From Burkholderiaceae bacterium (GTDB taxonomy: Bacteria > Pseudomonadota > Gammaproteobacteria > Burkholderiales > Burkholderiaceae_E), in contig JAJPES010000056.1 of NCBI GenBank assembly GCA_021166725.1, positions 1-64,000 of the forward strand: a DNA stretch of 64,000 bases, written 5' to 3'. This document shows, piece after piece, positions 8,711-17,381 of this stretch. Numbering within the stretch: position 1 is the first letter of the stretch; every line of letters begins with the position of its first letter. The position numbers and the translations under genes are program-made. The notes below the pieces were generated by a model. That model was not told the DNA's origin and did not search any database. It saw only the letters and a program-made list of their open reading frames with translations.

Positions 8711-9555
8711 TTCGAGTCGCTTTCCTGGTCCGCTTCGGCGAAGAGGCGCAGCGGCTGGAGATCGGCAAAGCGCGGCGCGCGTTTCTCGGCGCGAGCGCGG
8801 ATCGCCTCGGCCACCGCCTCGTTGTCCCAAAGCCCGGATTGCAGCCAGCCCATCTGCTGCAGCCCGTCGGCGATCGAGTGATCGCGCGCGTAGTCGATTG
8901 CCTGCTTGCTCGCCCAGACGGCCACCGGCGGCTTCGTCGCGATCTCGCGCGCGACGTCGATCACTTCGTCCATCATCGCTTCCTGCGTCTCGAACAGGTC
9001 GTTGACCAGGCCGAGCGCGAGCGCGCGCGCGGCCGGCAGGCGTCGCCCGGTGTAGGCGAGTTCGCGCGCGACGCCCTCGGGAATCAGTTTCGGCAGGCGC
9101 TGCAGCGTGCCGAGGTCGGCGGCGAGCCCGATATTGATCTCCTGCACGCAGAAGAACGCGTCGTTCGTGCAGTAACGCAGATCGCACGCACAGACGAGGT
9201 CCACGCCTCCGCCGATGCAGCCTCCCTGGATTGCGGCGATCACCGGCATGCGCAATTGCGCGATCCGGTCGAAAGTGCGCTGCATGTCGGCCAGCAGCAG
9301 CGCGATGTTCGCCCGCGAGGCCGCTCGTGAATCGTCCAGCGAGATCGACGACCCGAAGGCCTCGAGCGACATTCCCGCGCTGAAATGCCTGCCCGTCGAA
9401 TCGATCACCAGTACCCGCGCCGGCACCTCGCGTTGCAGCCGCTCGAGGATCCCGTCGAGCTCCCGCCAGAACGCCGGCCCCATCGTATTGAACGCCTCCG
9501 GCCGATCCAACGTCAGCCGGGCCACCCGATCGACGACCTCGAAACGGAAGTTCAT
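8707..9555 (-). CDS. Crotonase family protein, dienoyl-CoA isomerase-like
   Basis: A 282-residue enoyl-CoA hydratase/isomerase homologue from ATG 9555, with GGGAGC upstream on the coding strand. The oxyanion-hole segments are FSAGMSLEAFG and IQGGCIGGGVDLVCACDLRY. The run CTNDAFFCVQEINIGLAADL followed by GTLQRLPK closely recalls delta3,5-delta2,4-dienoyl-CoA isomerases (ECH1 type), whose catalytic acids lie in this region. It therefore likely isomerises unsaturated acyl-CoA intermediates rather than hydrating them. It is the first gene of a two-gene operon with the DsbA-fold protein. Confidence 0.85.
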   Translation of the reverse strand: MNFRFEVVDRVARLTLDRPEAFNTMGPAFWRELDGILERLQREVPARVLVIDSTGRHFSAGMSLEAFGSSISLDDSRAASRANIALLLADMQRTFDRIAQLRMPVIAAIQGGCIGGGVDLVCACDLRYCTNDAFFCVQEINIGLAADLGTLQRLPKLIPEGVARELAYTGRRLPAARALALGLVNDLFETQEAMMDEVIDVAREIATKPPVAVWASKQAIDYARDHSIADGLQQMGWLQSGLWDNEAVAEAIRARAEKRAPRFADLQPLRLFAEADQESDSK

Positions 9556-9692
9556 TCGCGCAAGCTCCCGAAGTGCACCCCGCGTCCGTTCGCGGCAGCG
9601 AATCCATCCTAGCAGCGAACGCGCGCGGCTAGCGACGCGCCCGAGCCGCTGCACGCACGAGTAGCGTTGCTCACGAGCAGCGCTGAGCATCA

Positions 9693-9776
9693 GTAGCGGC
9701 ACACGGGTAGCGGCACACGGGTAGCGGCGCACGGGTAGCGGCGCACGGGTAGCGGCGCACGGGTAGCGGCGCACGG
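9693..9776. repeat. 14-bp tandem array, six copies
   Basis: Six head-to-tail copies of GTAGCGGCRCACGG. The first two read ...GGCACACGG and the last four ...GGCGCACGG, and a degenerate seventh unit follows (GTAGCTGCGCGCAC). There are no spacers, so this is not a CRISPR. It lies in the 556-bp divergent gap between the crotonase and the queuosine-precursor transporter. Confidence 0.9.
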
Positions 9777-9804
9777 GTAGCTGCGCGCACCGGTACGCTA
9801 CGCC

Positions 9805-10008
9805 GGCGCGAGAGCGAAGGGGCGCACGCCCTACGCGCGCTTGGCGAGCCGGCCGCTACCGAAAGCAAACTCGCGGGACCCGACGCCGGGGGGCGCGCAG
9901 CGCCCCTCGGCTGCGGGTGCGAGTTTGCGAGGTAGGGCCGGGAAGCCCCGGCGAAGCCGGGGCCGAAGCCGTGCGCGCGTAGGGCGTGCGCCCCTTCGCT
10001 CTCGCGCC
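9805..10008. repeat. Perfect 36-bp inverted repeat with nested hairpins
   Basis: The arms 9805-9840 (beginning GGCGCGAGAGCGAAGGGG) and 9973-10008 are exact reverse complements, separated by 132 bp. Inside are a second inverted pair, GCAAACTCGC at 9865-9874 with GCGAGTTTGC at 9919-9928, an apical hairpin GGGGCGC/GCGCCCC at 9890-9906, and a separate hairpin GCCCCGGC/GCCGGGGC at 9945-9963. No convincing coding frame is present. The structure could extrude as a cruciform or fold in RNA; its origin is unknown. Confidence 0.9.
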
Positions 10009-10022
10009 TCGCGCAGAGGAGA

Positions 10023-10078
10023 CGTGTGCGCGTGGCCACGCGCGCGCAGTCGTGTGCGCGTGGCCACGCGCGCGCAGT
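10023..10078. repeat. 28-bp direct duplication with internal palindrome
   Basis: Two perfect adjacent copies, 10023-10050 and 10051-10078, each contain the palindrome GCGCGTGGCCACGCGC. The second copy ends 33 bp before the start codon of the transporter gene, so it falls in its probable promoter or leader. Confidence 0.85.
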
Positions 10079-10111
10079 TATCCTGCGCGACGTCATGTTC
10101 CGAGGCCCACC

Positions 10112-10819
10112 ATGGATAAAAAACCTCGCCCGCGCAGCTATCGCTACTACGAACTGCTGCTGGCCGCCTTCGTCACCGTCTTCCTCTGCTCGAACCTCCT
10201 CGGCCCGGGCAAGGCCGTGCAGGTCCACGTGCCGATCTTCGGCGCGCTCACCTTCGGCGCCGCGGTGCTCTTCTTTCCGCTGTCGTACATCTTCGGCGAC
10301 GTGCTCACCGAGGTCTACGGCTATGCGCGGGCGCGCCGCGTCATCTGGACCGGATTCGTCGCGATGCTGTTCGCGGCGTTCATGTCTTGGGCCGTCGTGC
10401 ACATGCCGCCGGCGCCCGGCTGGCCGCACCAGCACGCCTTCGAGGTGGCCTTCGGCAACACCTGGCGCGTCGTGATCGCGTCGCTGATCGCGTATTTCTG
10501 CGGCGAGTTCGTCAACTCGTATGCGATGGCGCGGATCAAGGTCATTACCGAAGGCCGCCACCTGTGGCTGCGCACGATCGGTTCGACGATCCTGGGCGAG
10601 GGCGTCGACTCGCTGTTGTTCTATCCTGTCGCGTTCTGGGGCGCGGGCCTGCTGCCCGACGAAATGCTGCCGACGCTGATGCTCTCGCAATGGGTCGGCA
10701 AGACGCTCGTCGAGGCTGCGTTCACGCCGGTCACCTATGCGGTCGTCGGCTTCCTCAAGCGCGCGGAGAACGAGGACTGGTACGACCGCGACACCAACTT
10801 CACGCCGTTCCGCTTCTGA
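10112..10819 (+). CDS. Queuosine precursor transporter (YhhQ/DUF165)
   Basis: A 235-residue inner-membrane protein with about six hydrophobic segments. Family landmarks are FVTVFLCSNLLGPGKAVQV, the acidic SYIFGDVLTEVYGYARARRVIW and, later, SLIAYFCGEFVNSYAMARIKV with LWLRTIGSTILGEGVDSLLF. Members import queuosine precursors (preQ0/preQ1) for tRNA modification. ATG 10112 was chosen because the hydrophobic core begins about 12 residues later; upstream in-frame codons run through the repeat island. The ribosome binding site is weak (GAGG at 10102-10105). The ABC permease starts 24 bp downstream. Confidence 0.92.
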   Translation: MDKKPRPRSYRYYELLLAAFVTVFLCSNLLGPGKAVQVHVPIFGALTFGAAVLFFPLSYIFGDVLTEVYGYARARRVIWTGFVAMLFAAFMSWAVVHMPPAPGWPHQHAFEVAFGNTWRVVIASLIAYFCGEFVNSYAMARIKVITEGRHLWLRTIGSTILGEGVDSLLFYPVAFWGAGLLPDEMLPTLMLSQWVGKTLVEAAFTPVTYAVVGFLKRAENEDWYDRDTNFTPFRF

Positions 10820-10843
10820 ACGGCGCTCCGGCGAAATCCCGCG

Positions 10844-13336
10844 ATGCGCGACCTGCTGCTCTCGTTCCGATTCACGCTGCGTGACTGGCGCGCCGGTGAA
10901 TTGCGCCTGCTCGTCGCGGCGCTGCTGGTGGCGGTCGCGGCGATCGCCAGCGTCGGCTTCTTCGTCGATCGCATGCGCCTCGCGCTCGGGCAGGAAGCCG
11001 CGCAGCTGCTCGGCGCCGATCTCGTCGTCGGTGCCGACCAGCCGCTCGATGCGTCGTTCGCCGAGCACGCGCGCACGCTCGGTCTGCAGGTGGCGCACAG
11101 CGCCGTATTTCCCAGCATGGCGCTCGCCGACGGGATGCCGCAGCTCGCCGCGGTGAAGGCGGTGTCGCCGAACTATCCGCTGCGCGGGCGCGTTCGCGTG
11201 CAGCGCGACGCTGCCGCAGGCGATGCCGAGGCGAGCCGCGCGCCGCAGGGCGACGAGGTCTGGCTCGATCCGCAGCTCGCGCTCGCGCTCGGCGTGTCGA
11301 TCGGCGACACCGTGCGCTTCGGCGAACATGCCTTCCGTCTCGATGCGCTGATCACCTTCGAGCCCGACCGCGGCGCAGGCTTCGTGAACTTCGCCCCGCG
11401 CGCGATGTTCGCGCTCGACGAGTTGCCCGCGACGAAGCTCGTGCAGCCGGCCAGTCGGGTGCACTGGAACCTGATGCTCGCCGGCGACGCCGGGGCGGTG
11501 GCTCGCTTCCGGCAATGGGCCGAGGCGCGGCTGCCGCGCGGTGCGCGGATCGAGTCGCTCGACAGCGGCCGTCCGGAGTTGCGCGCCACGCTCGACCGCG
11601 CCGAGCGATTCCTGTCGCTCGTCGCGCTGCTGTCGGCGCTGATCGCGGCGGTGGCCATCGGTCTCGCGTCGCGGCGTTTCGCCGAGCGTCATCTCGACGG
11701 CTGTGCAGTGATGAAGGCGATGGGCCTGCGGCAGCGGCGCCTGCTCGCGCTGCTCGGGCTCGAACTGCTCTGGGTCGCGCTGCTCGGTGCGCTCGCCGGC
11801 GTCGTGCTCGGCTGGCTCGTGCACTTCGCGCTCGTCGCGGCGATGACGCCGCTGCTGCAGATGCAGTTGCCGCCGCCCGGATGGCGACCCGCGGCGCAGG
11901 CGCTGCTCGCCGCCGTCGTGCTGATGGCCGGCTTCGGCGCCTGGCCGTTCCTGCGGCTGGCCGGCGTGGCGCCGCTGCACGTGCTTCGCCGCGAGGTCGT
12001 GGGCACGCCCGCTTCCGCCTGGGCGACCGCGGCCTGCGCCACGCTCGCCTTCGCCGCGCTGCTGCTATGGTTCGCCGGCGATCGGCGGCTTGCGCTGGTG
12101 GCGATCGGCGGCTTCGCGGTAGGCGTCGTCGTCTTCGTGGCAGTGACGCTGGCCGCCGTGCGCGCGCTCGAGCCGCTGCGCCACGCCGGCTTCGTCGCCG
12201 GCAGCCCCGCGCTGAGGCTGGCCTTCGCATCGTGGTCGCGTCGCCGCGCGATGACGGTGACGCAGACGGTGGCGCTGTCGGTGGGGTTGATGGCGCTGAT
12301 GCTGCTCACCGTCACGCGCACCGACCTGATCGACGGATGGCGCCGCGCGAGCCCGCCCGACGCGCCGAACCGCTTCGTCGTCAACATCCAGCCCGACCAG
12401 GTCGATGCCGTTCGCGCGGCGCTCGCGCAGGGCGGCGTCTCGCATCCGCAGCTGTACCCGATGGTGCGCGGACGCCTGGTCACGATCAACGGGGCGCCGG
12501 TGCGCCCCGAGAACTACGACGACGATCGGGCGCAACGACTGATCGATCGCGAGTTCAATCTGTCGTACGCGAAGGAGATCCCCGAGCACAACCGGATCGT
12601 CGCCGGCACACCTTTCCAGCCGGGGCGTTCCGAGGTGTCGGTGGAGCAGGGCATCCTCGGCACGCTGAAACTCGCGCTGGGCGACGAACTCGGCTTCGAC
12701 ATCGCCGGACAGACCGTCACCGCGCGGGTCGTCAACGTGCGGCGCGTCGACTGGGACTCGATGAAGGTGAACTTCTTCATGATCCTGTCGCCGGAAGCGC
12801 TGGCCGACGAGCCGCAGACATGGATCACCGCGTATCACCAGCCCGTGGTGGCCGATCCGGTGGACCGCCGACTCGTGCGCGAGTTCCCCAACCTCACCGT
12901 GTTCGATACCGGGAACATCGTTCGCCAGGTGCAGACGATGCTCGACCAGGTAATCCAGGCGGTGCAGTTCCTGTTCGTGCTGACGCTGGCGGCCGGCGTC
13001 ACCGTGTTGTGGGGGGCACTCGCCAGCTCGCGCGACGAGCGCATCCGCGAGGCCGGATTGATGCGCGCGCTGGGCGCGTCGGCGCGGCAGTTGTCGAGCG
13101 CGCAGCGCATCGAGCTCGCCTTCAGCGGCGGACTTGCCGGGCTGCTCGCCGCGCTCGGCTCGATCGCCATCGGCTGGGCGCTGGCCGAACAGGTGTTCGG
13201 CTTCGCGTACGCGCCGCGCTGGATGATCGTGCCGGCGGGTGCCGCCATCGGCGCAGTGCTCGCGCTTGTGGCCGGCTGGCTGAGCCTGCGTTCGGTGCTG
13301 CGCGCACCACCGCTTCTTACATTGCGGGGCGCGTAA
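10844..13336 (+). CDS. FtsX-like ABC transporter permease, YbbP type
   Basis: An 830-residue permease with an N-terminal helix (LRLLVAALLVAVAAIASVGFF), a MacB-like periplasmic domain, a first FtsX module (RFLSLVALLSALIAAVAIGLA), a second large periplasmic region and a C-terminal FtsX module (QAVQFLFVLTLAAGVTVLWGAL through ASARQLSSAQRIELAFSGG). Length and architecture match YbbP. Such permeases normally pair with a LolD/YbbA-type ATPase, but none is next to it here: upstream is the queuosine transporter, downstream a convergent DUF4124 gene. Substrate unknown; lipid or lipoprotein traffic is the usual guess for the family. Confidence 0.88.
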   Translation: MRDLLLSFRFTLRDWRAGELRLLVAALLVAVAAIASVGFFVDRMRLALGQEAAQLLGADLVVGADQPLDASFAEHARTLGLQVAHSAVFPSMALADGMPQLAAVKAVSPNYPLRGRVRVQRDAAAGDAEASRAPQGDEVWLDPQLALALGVSIGDTVRFGEHAFRLDALITFEPDRGAGFVNFAPRAMFALDELPATKLVQPASRVHWNLMLAGDAGAVARFRQWAEARLPRGARIESLDSGRPELRATLDRAERFLSLVALLSALIAAVAIGLASRRFAERHLDGCAVMKAMGLRQRRLLALLGLELLWVALLGALAGVVLGWLVHFALVAAMTPLLQMQLPPPGWRPAAQALLAAVVLMAGFGAWPFLRLAGVAPLHVLRREVVGTPASAWATAACATLAFAALLLWFAGDRRLALVAIGGFAVGVVVFVAVTLAAVRALEPLRHAGFVAGSPALRLAFASWSRRRAMTVTQTVALSVGLMALMLLTVTRTDLIDGWRRASPPDAPNRFVVNIQPDQVDAVRAALAQGGVSHPQLYPMVRGRLVTINGAPVRPENYDDDRAQRLIDREFNLSYAKEIPEHNRIVAGTPFQPGRSEVSVEQGILGTLKLALGDELGFDIAGQTVTARVVNVRRVDWDSMKVNFFMILSPEALADEPQTWITAYHQPVVADPVDRRLVREFPNLTVFDTGNIVRQVQTMLDQVIQAVQFLFVLTLAAGVTVLWGALASSRDERIREAGLMRALGASARQLSSAQRIELAFSGGLAGLLAALGSIAIGWALAEQVFGFAYAPRWMIVPAGAAIGAVLALVAGWLSLRSVLRAPPLLTLRGA

Positions 13337-13400
13337 CGCCGGAACCTGTAATGACCGACTCGCATCGGGTTCGCGCCGTCGCGAGCCGGGTTCGCGGCGG

Positions 13401-13820
13401 CTACTTCGCGTCGAACATCTGCCGCGCGGCGTCGTCGGGCAGGTGGCAGATGCGCGCGGCGACGTCGAAGCGACCGCCCCGACGCTGGCAATCGACATAC
13501 GGGCCGTAGGCGGCGGGTCCGGCGTTCGAGCCGTAGCCCATCGCGCTCGCGACCATCGCGGCCGGCGCCGGCGCCGACGATGACGAACGCTCGATTCCCT
13601 GCGTGCCCGCGCGCGGCGTCCATACGCGAACGTGCGGCGCACCTACGCACGGCTCGTCGGAGAACACCGTGCGGCCGTCACGCGTCGAACACTGGAAGAC
13701 GGCACTCGGTACGTCGGACGGTGCGGCGGCGGCCGGCGGCGGTAGCACGAGCGCGAGGGCGGCGAGAATGCCGGGGACGGATGCGACTGCTGCGGCGAGG
13801 GGTACGGCGCGGGCGTTCAT
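13401..13820 (-). CDS. DUF4124-like secreted protein
   Basis: A 139-residue protein from ATG 13820, behind an AGGAGG site five bases upstream. A Sec signal peptide (MNARAVPLAAAVASVPGIL to AAAA) precedes SAVFQCSTRDGRTVFSDEPC, the typical DUF4124 pattern with paired cysteines. A low-complexity Ala/Ser/Pro stretch follows, then a second Cys pair (VDCQRRGGRFDVAARICHLP). It is probably periplasmic and disulfide-bonded; function is unknown. It is convergent with the ABC permease and divergent from rmuC. Confidence 0.75.
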   Translation of the reverse strand: MNARAVPLAAAVASVPGILAALALVLPPPAAAAPSDVPSAVFQCSTRDGRTVFSDEPCVGAPHVRVWTPRAGTQGIERSSSSAPAPAAMVASAMGYGSNAGPAAYGPYVDCQRRGGRFDVAARICHLPDDAARQMFDAK

Positions 13821-13844
13821 CGGGCCTCCTGACAGGGGTTCGTC

Positions 13845-15278
13845 GTGTCGTATCCTCCCGGATATCCCGCTTCCCGACAACCGCGGGCCTGCGAAGGTTT
13901 TCCCTTGCCCTCGAACGACATCCTGCTGATTGCCGCCGTCGCGCTCGCGGCACTTTCCACCGTGCTGCTGCTCGCGCTGCTGCTGCGCCGGCCGCCGGAC
14001 GCTGCCGCGCCGGTGCTCGACGCGCTCGCGCAGGCCAGCCGCATGCAACTCGACACGCAGCGCGAGCTGCGCGAGGAGACGAGCGCGCAGGCGCGCGAGA
14101 ACCGCGTCGAACTGGGTGCATCGCTTGCCGAACTCGGGCGCAGCCTGACGCAGCAGATGGGCACGATCGCCAGCGTGCAGAACAACCAGATCGACGCCTT
14201 CGCGCAGCAACTGGTCAAGCTCACCGAGGCGAACGAGCAGCGGCTCGGCGCGCTGCGCGAGAGCAACGAGCAGCGGCTGAACGCGCTGCGCGAGGGCACC
14301 GAGCTGCGGCTCGAGTCGCTGCGCGAGACGCTCGAGCGTCGGCTGCGCGACCTGCAGGCCGACAACGCGATCAAGCTCGAGGAAATGCGCCGCACCGTCG
14401 ACGAGAAGCTGCACGCGACACTCGAGCAGCGCCTGGGCGCGTCGTTCAAGCAGGTGTCCGACCGGCTCGAACAGGTGCACAAGGGCCTGGGCGAGATGCA
14501 GGCACTGGCCTCCGACGTCGGTGATCTCAAGCGCGTGCTGACCAACGTGAAGACGCGGGGCACCTGGGGCGAGGTGCAGCTCGCTTCGCTGCTCGAGCAA
14601 TTGCTCGTTCCCGACCAGTACGGCTGCAACGTGGCGCCCGTGCCCGGTTCGAGCGAGCGCGTCGAGTTCGCCATCCGCCTGCCCGGCAGCGCGAACGACG
14701 CGCCGGTGTGGCTGCCGATCGACGCGAAGTTCCCGCGCGAGGACTACGACCGTCTCGTGCTCGCGCAGGAGCGCGCCGACCCGGTGGCCGCCGAGGCGGC
14801 GGGCAAGCAGCTCGAGCAGCGCTTGCGGCTGGAGGCGAAGACGATCCGCAACAAATACATCGCGCCGCCGGCGACCACCGATTTCGCGCTGCTGTTCCTG
14901 CCCACCGAAGGGCTGTACGCGGAGATCGTCCGCCGCCCCGGGCTGGTGGACGAGTTGCAGCGCAGCTGGCGCGTCGTCGTCGCGGGCCCCAGCACGCTGG
15001 CGGCGATCCTGTCGAGCCTGCAGATGGGCTTTCGTACGCTCGCCGTGGAGAAGCGCTCGAGCGAGGTGTGGCAGCTGCTCGGTGCGGTGAAGACCGAGTT
15101 CGGCAAGTTCGGCGACGTGCTCGCCAAGGCGAAGGAGCACATCGACCGTGCCGGCACGACGCTGGGCAGCGCGGCAACGCGCACGCGCGCCATCGAGCGC
15201 AAGTTGCGCGGCGTGGAGTCGCTCGCCGAGCCGGCGGCGGTGCAGCTGCTCGACGACGAGATGCAGGCCGAGCCGTAG
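13845..15278 (+). CDS. rmuC: DNA recombination protein RmuC
   Basis: A 477-residue protein from GTG 13845, preceded by AGGGG. TTG 13905 with GAAGG upstream is an alternative that starts right at the membrane anchor. Layout: N-terminal transmembrane helix (ILLIAAVALAALSTVLLLAL), a long coiled coil with a repeated LRESNEQRLNALREGTELRL pattern, then the conserved RmuC nuclease-like core (GTWGEVQLASLLEQLLVPDQ, LPIDAKFPREDYDRL, FLPTEGLYAEIVRRPGLVD). RmuC limits inversions at short inverted repeats in E. coli. Notably, several inverted-repeat structures occur in this window. Confidence 0.93.
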   Translation: MSYPPGYPASRQPRACEGFPLPSNDILLIAAVALAALSTVLLLALLLRRPPDAAAPVLDALAQASRMQLDTQRELREETSAQARENRVELGASLAELGRSLTQQMGTIASVQNNQIDAFAQQLVKLTEANEQRLGALRESNEQRLNALREGTELRLESLRETLERRLRDLQADNAIKLEEMRRTVDEKLHATLEQRLGASFKQVSDRLEQVHKGLGEMQALASDVGDLKRVLTNVKTRGTWGEVQLASLLEQLLVPDQYGCNVAPVPGSSERVEFAIRLPGSANDAPVWLPIDAKFPREDYDRLVLAQERADPVAAEAAGKQLEQRLRLEAKTIRNKYIAPPATTDFALLFLPTEGLYAEIVRRPGLVDELQRSWRVVVAGPSTLAAILSSLQMGFRTLAVEKRSSEVWQLLGAVKTEFGKFGDVLAKAKEHIDRAGTTLGSAATRTRAIERKLRGVESLAEPAAVQLLDDEMQAEP

Positions 15279-15312
15279 CGCGGCAACGCGTCGCCCACCG
15301 CGGGCGTCGCGC

Positions 15313-15334
15313 GATCCCCGCAACAACGGGGATC
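15313..15334. terminator. Stem-loop between rmuC and tetR
   Basis: GATCCCCG and CGGGGATC form a perfect 8-bp stem with loop CAACAA. It sits 35 bp after rmuC and 19 bp beyond the convergent TetR stop. There is no T-run on either side, so it may be a Rho-assisted bidirectional stop or simply an interspersed repeat. Confidence 0.4.
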
Positions 15335-15353
15335 CACGTCGCCGCCGTGCGCG

Positions 15354-16052
15354 CTATCCCCGCAGCGACGCGCGCAGGAACATCGCCAGGCCGCGCTCGA
15401 TGTATTCGTCGAGCGAGTATCGTCGCGACAGCCGCCAGTGCTTCAGCGCCCACGAGTGCGCGAACATCACCGTCTGGTGCGTGAGGAACTCGACGTCGAC
15501 ATCGTCGGCGAACACCTTCGCACCGACGCAGTCCTGGATCGTGTGCGCGATCAGCTCGTTGGACTGCAATTCGGCCTGCATGACGAGCTTGCGGTGCGCC
15601 GGCGACAGCGAACGCGTCGAGCGGTAGGCGAGAACCGTCGCCTCGCGCAGCCGATCGACGACGCGGCAGTAGGTGGTGACCGCCGTGCGGAAGCGTTCGA
15701 GCGGATCGTCGAGTTGCGTCAGCGCCGCCGGGATTTCGCGGCCGTACGCGTCGACCACCTCTAGGATCGCCAGCAGCAGCACGTCGTCCTTGTCCTCGAC
15801 GTACTGGTAGACGAGGCCCGTGCTGATGCCCGCATGCGCGGCGATCTCCTGCACAGTGGTGCGGTAGTAGCCCTGGTCGGAGAACAGTTCGACCGCTGCG
15901 GCAACGATCTGCCGACGACGTTGCGCAACGAGCGCCTCGTCGCCGACGCGCGCCTTCACCGGAAGCTGGCGCGGCTCGGCTCGCGCGGCGGCGTCGCCGC
16001 GCTTCGGTGCGACGTCGGGGATCGCGCGCTTCCTCGACACGCGTGCGTTCAC
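15354..16052 (-). CDS. TetR/AcrR family transcriptional regulator
   Basis: A 232-residue regulator from GTG 16052, overlapping the dctM stop as GTGA. The TetR helix-turn-helix is clear: RQIVAAAVELFSDQGYYRTT then VQEIAAHAGISTGLVYQYVE, at about residues 43-85. The rest is the helical ligand domain. As the final gene of the operon running from 22758, it probably represses that operon. A palindrome TTGAATGA-ATCA-TCATTCAA before the first gene is its best candidate operator. The ligand is presumably an acyl-CoA intermediate of the pathway (inferred). Confidence 0.9.
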   Translation of the reverse strand: MNARVSRKRAIPDVAPKRGDAAARAEPRQLPVKARVGDEALVAQRRRQIVAAAVELFSDQGYYRTTVQEIAAHAGISTGLVYQYVEDKDDVLLLAILEVVDAYGREIPAALTQLDDPLERFRTAVTTYCRVVDRLREATVLAYRSTRSLSPAHRKLVMQAELQSNELIAHTIQDCVGAKVFADDVDVEFLTHQTVMFAHSWALKHWRLSRRYSLDEYIERGLAMFLRASLRG

Positions 16053-17356
16053 TCGATGAAGCGCAGCAGCCCGAGCGTGATGAACGGGAACACGATCAGG
16101 ATTCCGACGCGGATGAAGTCGCTGACGAGAAAGGGCAGGACGCCGCGAAACGATTCGGCCAGCGGAACGCCCGGCGCCATCGAGTTGATGACGAAGACGT
16201 TCAGCCCGAAGGGCGGCGTGATCAGCCCCATCTCGACGACGATCAGCACGAGGATGCCGAACCAGATCGCCTGGTGCTCGTGCGACAGACCGTAGTCGAG
16301 CCCCATGACGATCGGAAACAGCACCGGGATCGTGATGAGGATCATCGACATCGAGTCCATCACGCAGCCGAGTGCGACGTAGAACAGCAGGATCAGCAGC
16401 AGAACCGTCATCGGGGAAAAGCCGCTGCTGGCGATCGCAGCCGCTGCCTGGTTGGGCATCTGCGTGATCGCGAGAAATCCGTTGAACAGATCCGCGCCGA
16501 TCAGGATCAGGAAGATCATCGCCGTCAGGCTCGCCGTGCCGAGCAGGCATTCGACGATTCCGCGCAGTCGCATTCCGTTGAACAAGGCGATTGCGCCGGT
16601 GGCGGCTGCGCCCACTGCCGCGCCTTCGGTAGGCGTGAAGAAGCCGCCGTAGATACCGCCCATCACGACGATGAAGACGATGATGACCGGCATCAGTTCG
16701 CCCATCGTTTTCAGCCGCGTGGCAAGCGACGCCTTCGGCGCGGCCGGCCCGGCCTTCGGGTCGAAGCGCACGACGATCGCGATCGCGAGCATGTAGCCGA
16801 GTGCGGCGAGCACGCCGGGCGCCATCGCGGCGAGGAACAGCTTGCCGATCGACTGCTCGGTGAGGATCGCGTAGACGACGAGGACCACCGACGGCGGAAT
16901 CAGGATGCCCAGCGTGCCGCCGGCGGCGAGCGATCCGGTGGCCAGGCGTCCCGAGTAGTTCAACCGTTTCATCTCGGGCAGCGACACGTGTGCCATCGTC
17001 GCCGCCGTGGCGAGCGACGAGCCGCAGATCGAGCCGAAGGCCGCGCAGGCGCCGATGCCGGCCATCGCGATGCCGCCGCGGCGGTGTCCGAGCCATGCGG
17101 CGGCTGCGTTGAAGATGCCGGTGGACAGGCCCGAGCCGGTGGCGAACTGTCCCATCAGGATGAACAGCGGAATCACCGACAGCGAGTAGTTCGCGGCCTG
17201 GAAGTACGGCGCCGCGTTCATGTAGTTGAGCATCGGCTCGAGTCCCGACACCCAGATGTAGCCGGCGCCGCCCACCAGCAGCAGCGTGAGCCCCACCGGA
17301 ATGCCGAGCACGAGCAATGCGACGAGCACGCCGAACATCGTCAGCGATATGGCCAT
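16049..17356 (-). CDS. dctM: TRAP transporter large permease (DctM)
   Basis: A 435-residue inner-membrane protein with about 12 hydrophobic segments, starting at ATG 17356 (MAISLTMFGVLVALLVLGIP). Family landmarks include ACAAFGSICGSSLATAATMA and GRLATGSLAAGGTLGILIPP for substrate and sodium binding, and VALGCVMDSMSMILITIPVL. It is the secondary transport channel of a TRAP system that uses a sodium gradient to import an organic acid. It lies 25 bp after dctQ and overlaps tetR by 4 bp. A longer start at 17413 would overlap dctQ. Confidence 0.94.
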   Translation of the reverse strand: MAISLTMFGVLVALLVLGIPVGLTLLLVGGAGYIWVSGLEPMLNYMNAAPYFQAANYSLSVIPLFILMGQFATGSGLSTGIFNAAAAWLGHRRGGIAMAGIGACAAFGSICGSSLATAATMAHVSLPEMKRLNYSGRLATGSLAAGGTLGILIPPSVVLVVYAILTEQSIGKLFLAAMAPGVLAALGYMLAIAIVVRFDPKAGPAAPKASLATRLKTMGELMPVIIVFIVVMGGIYGGFFTPTEGAAVGAAATGAIALFNGMRLRGIVECLLGTASLTAMIFLILIGADLFNGFLAITQMPNQAAAAIASSGFSPMTVLLLILLFYVALGCVMDSMSMILITIPVLFPIVMGLDYGLSHEHQAIWFGILVLIVVEMGLITPPFGLNVFVINSMAPGVPLAESFRGVLPFLVSDFIRVGILIVFPFITLGLLRFIE

Positions 17357-17381
17357 CCCGCTCAAGGAGCGTCCCCTGTTG

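Noticed and set aside
9693-9776. CRISPR array
   Set aside because: Units are 14 bp and directly adjacent without spacers, and no cas genes are present.
10023-10111. preQ1 riboswitch before the queuosine-precursor transporter
   Set aside because: The leader is a GC-rich duplication; I see no preQ1-type pseudoknot sequence or C-rich aptamer core.
9671-11980. 769-codon minus-strand frame through the repeat island and the ABC permease
   Set aside because: Low-complexity Arg/Glu/Gln composition; the plus-strand transporter and permease are clearly the real genes, and part of the frame is just the 14-bp repeat translated as RYPCAAT-like units.
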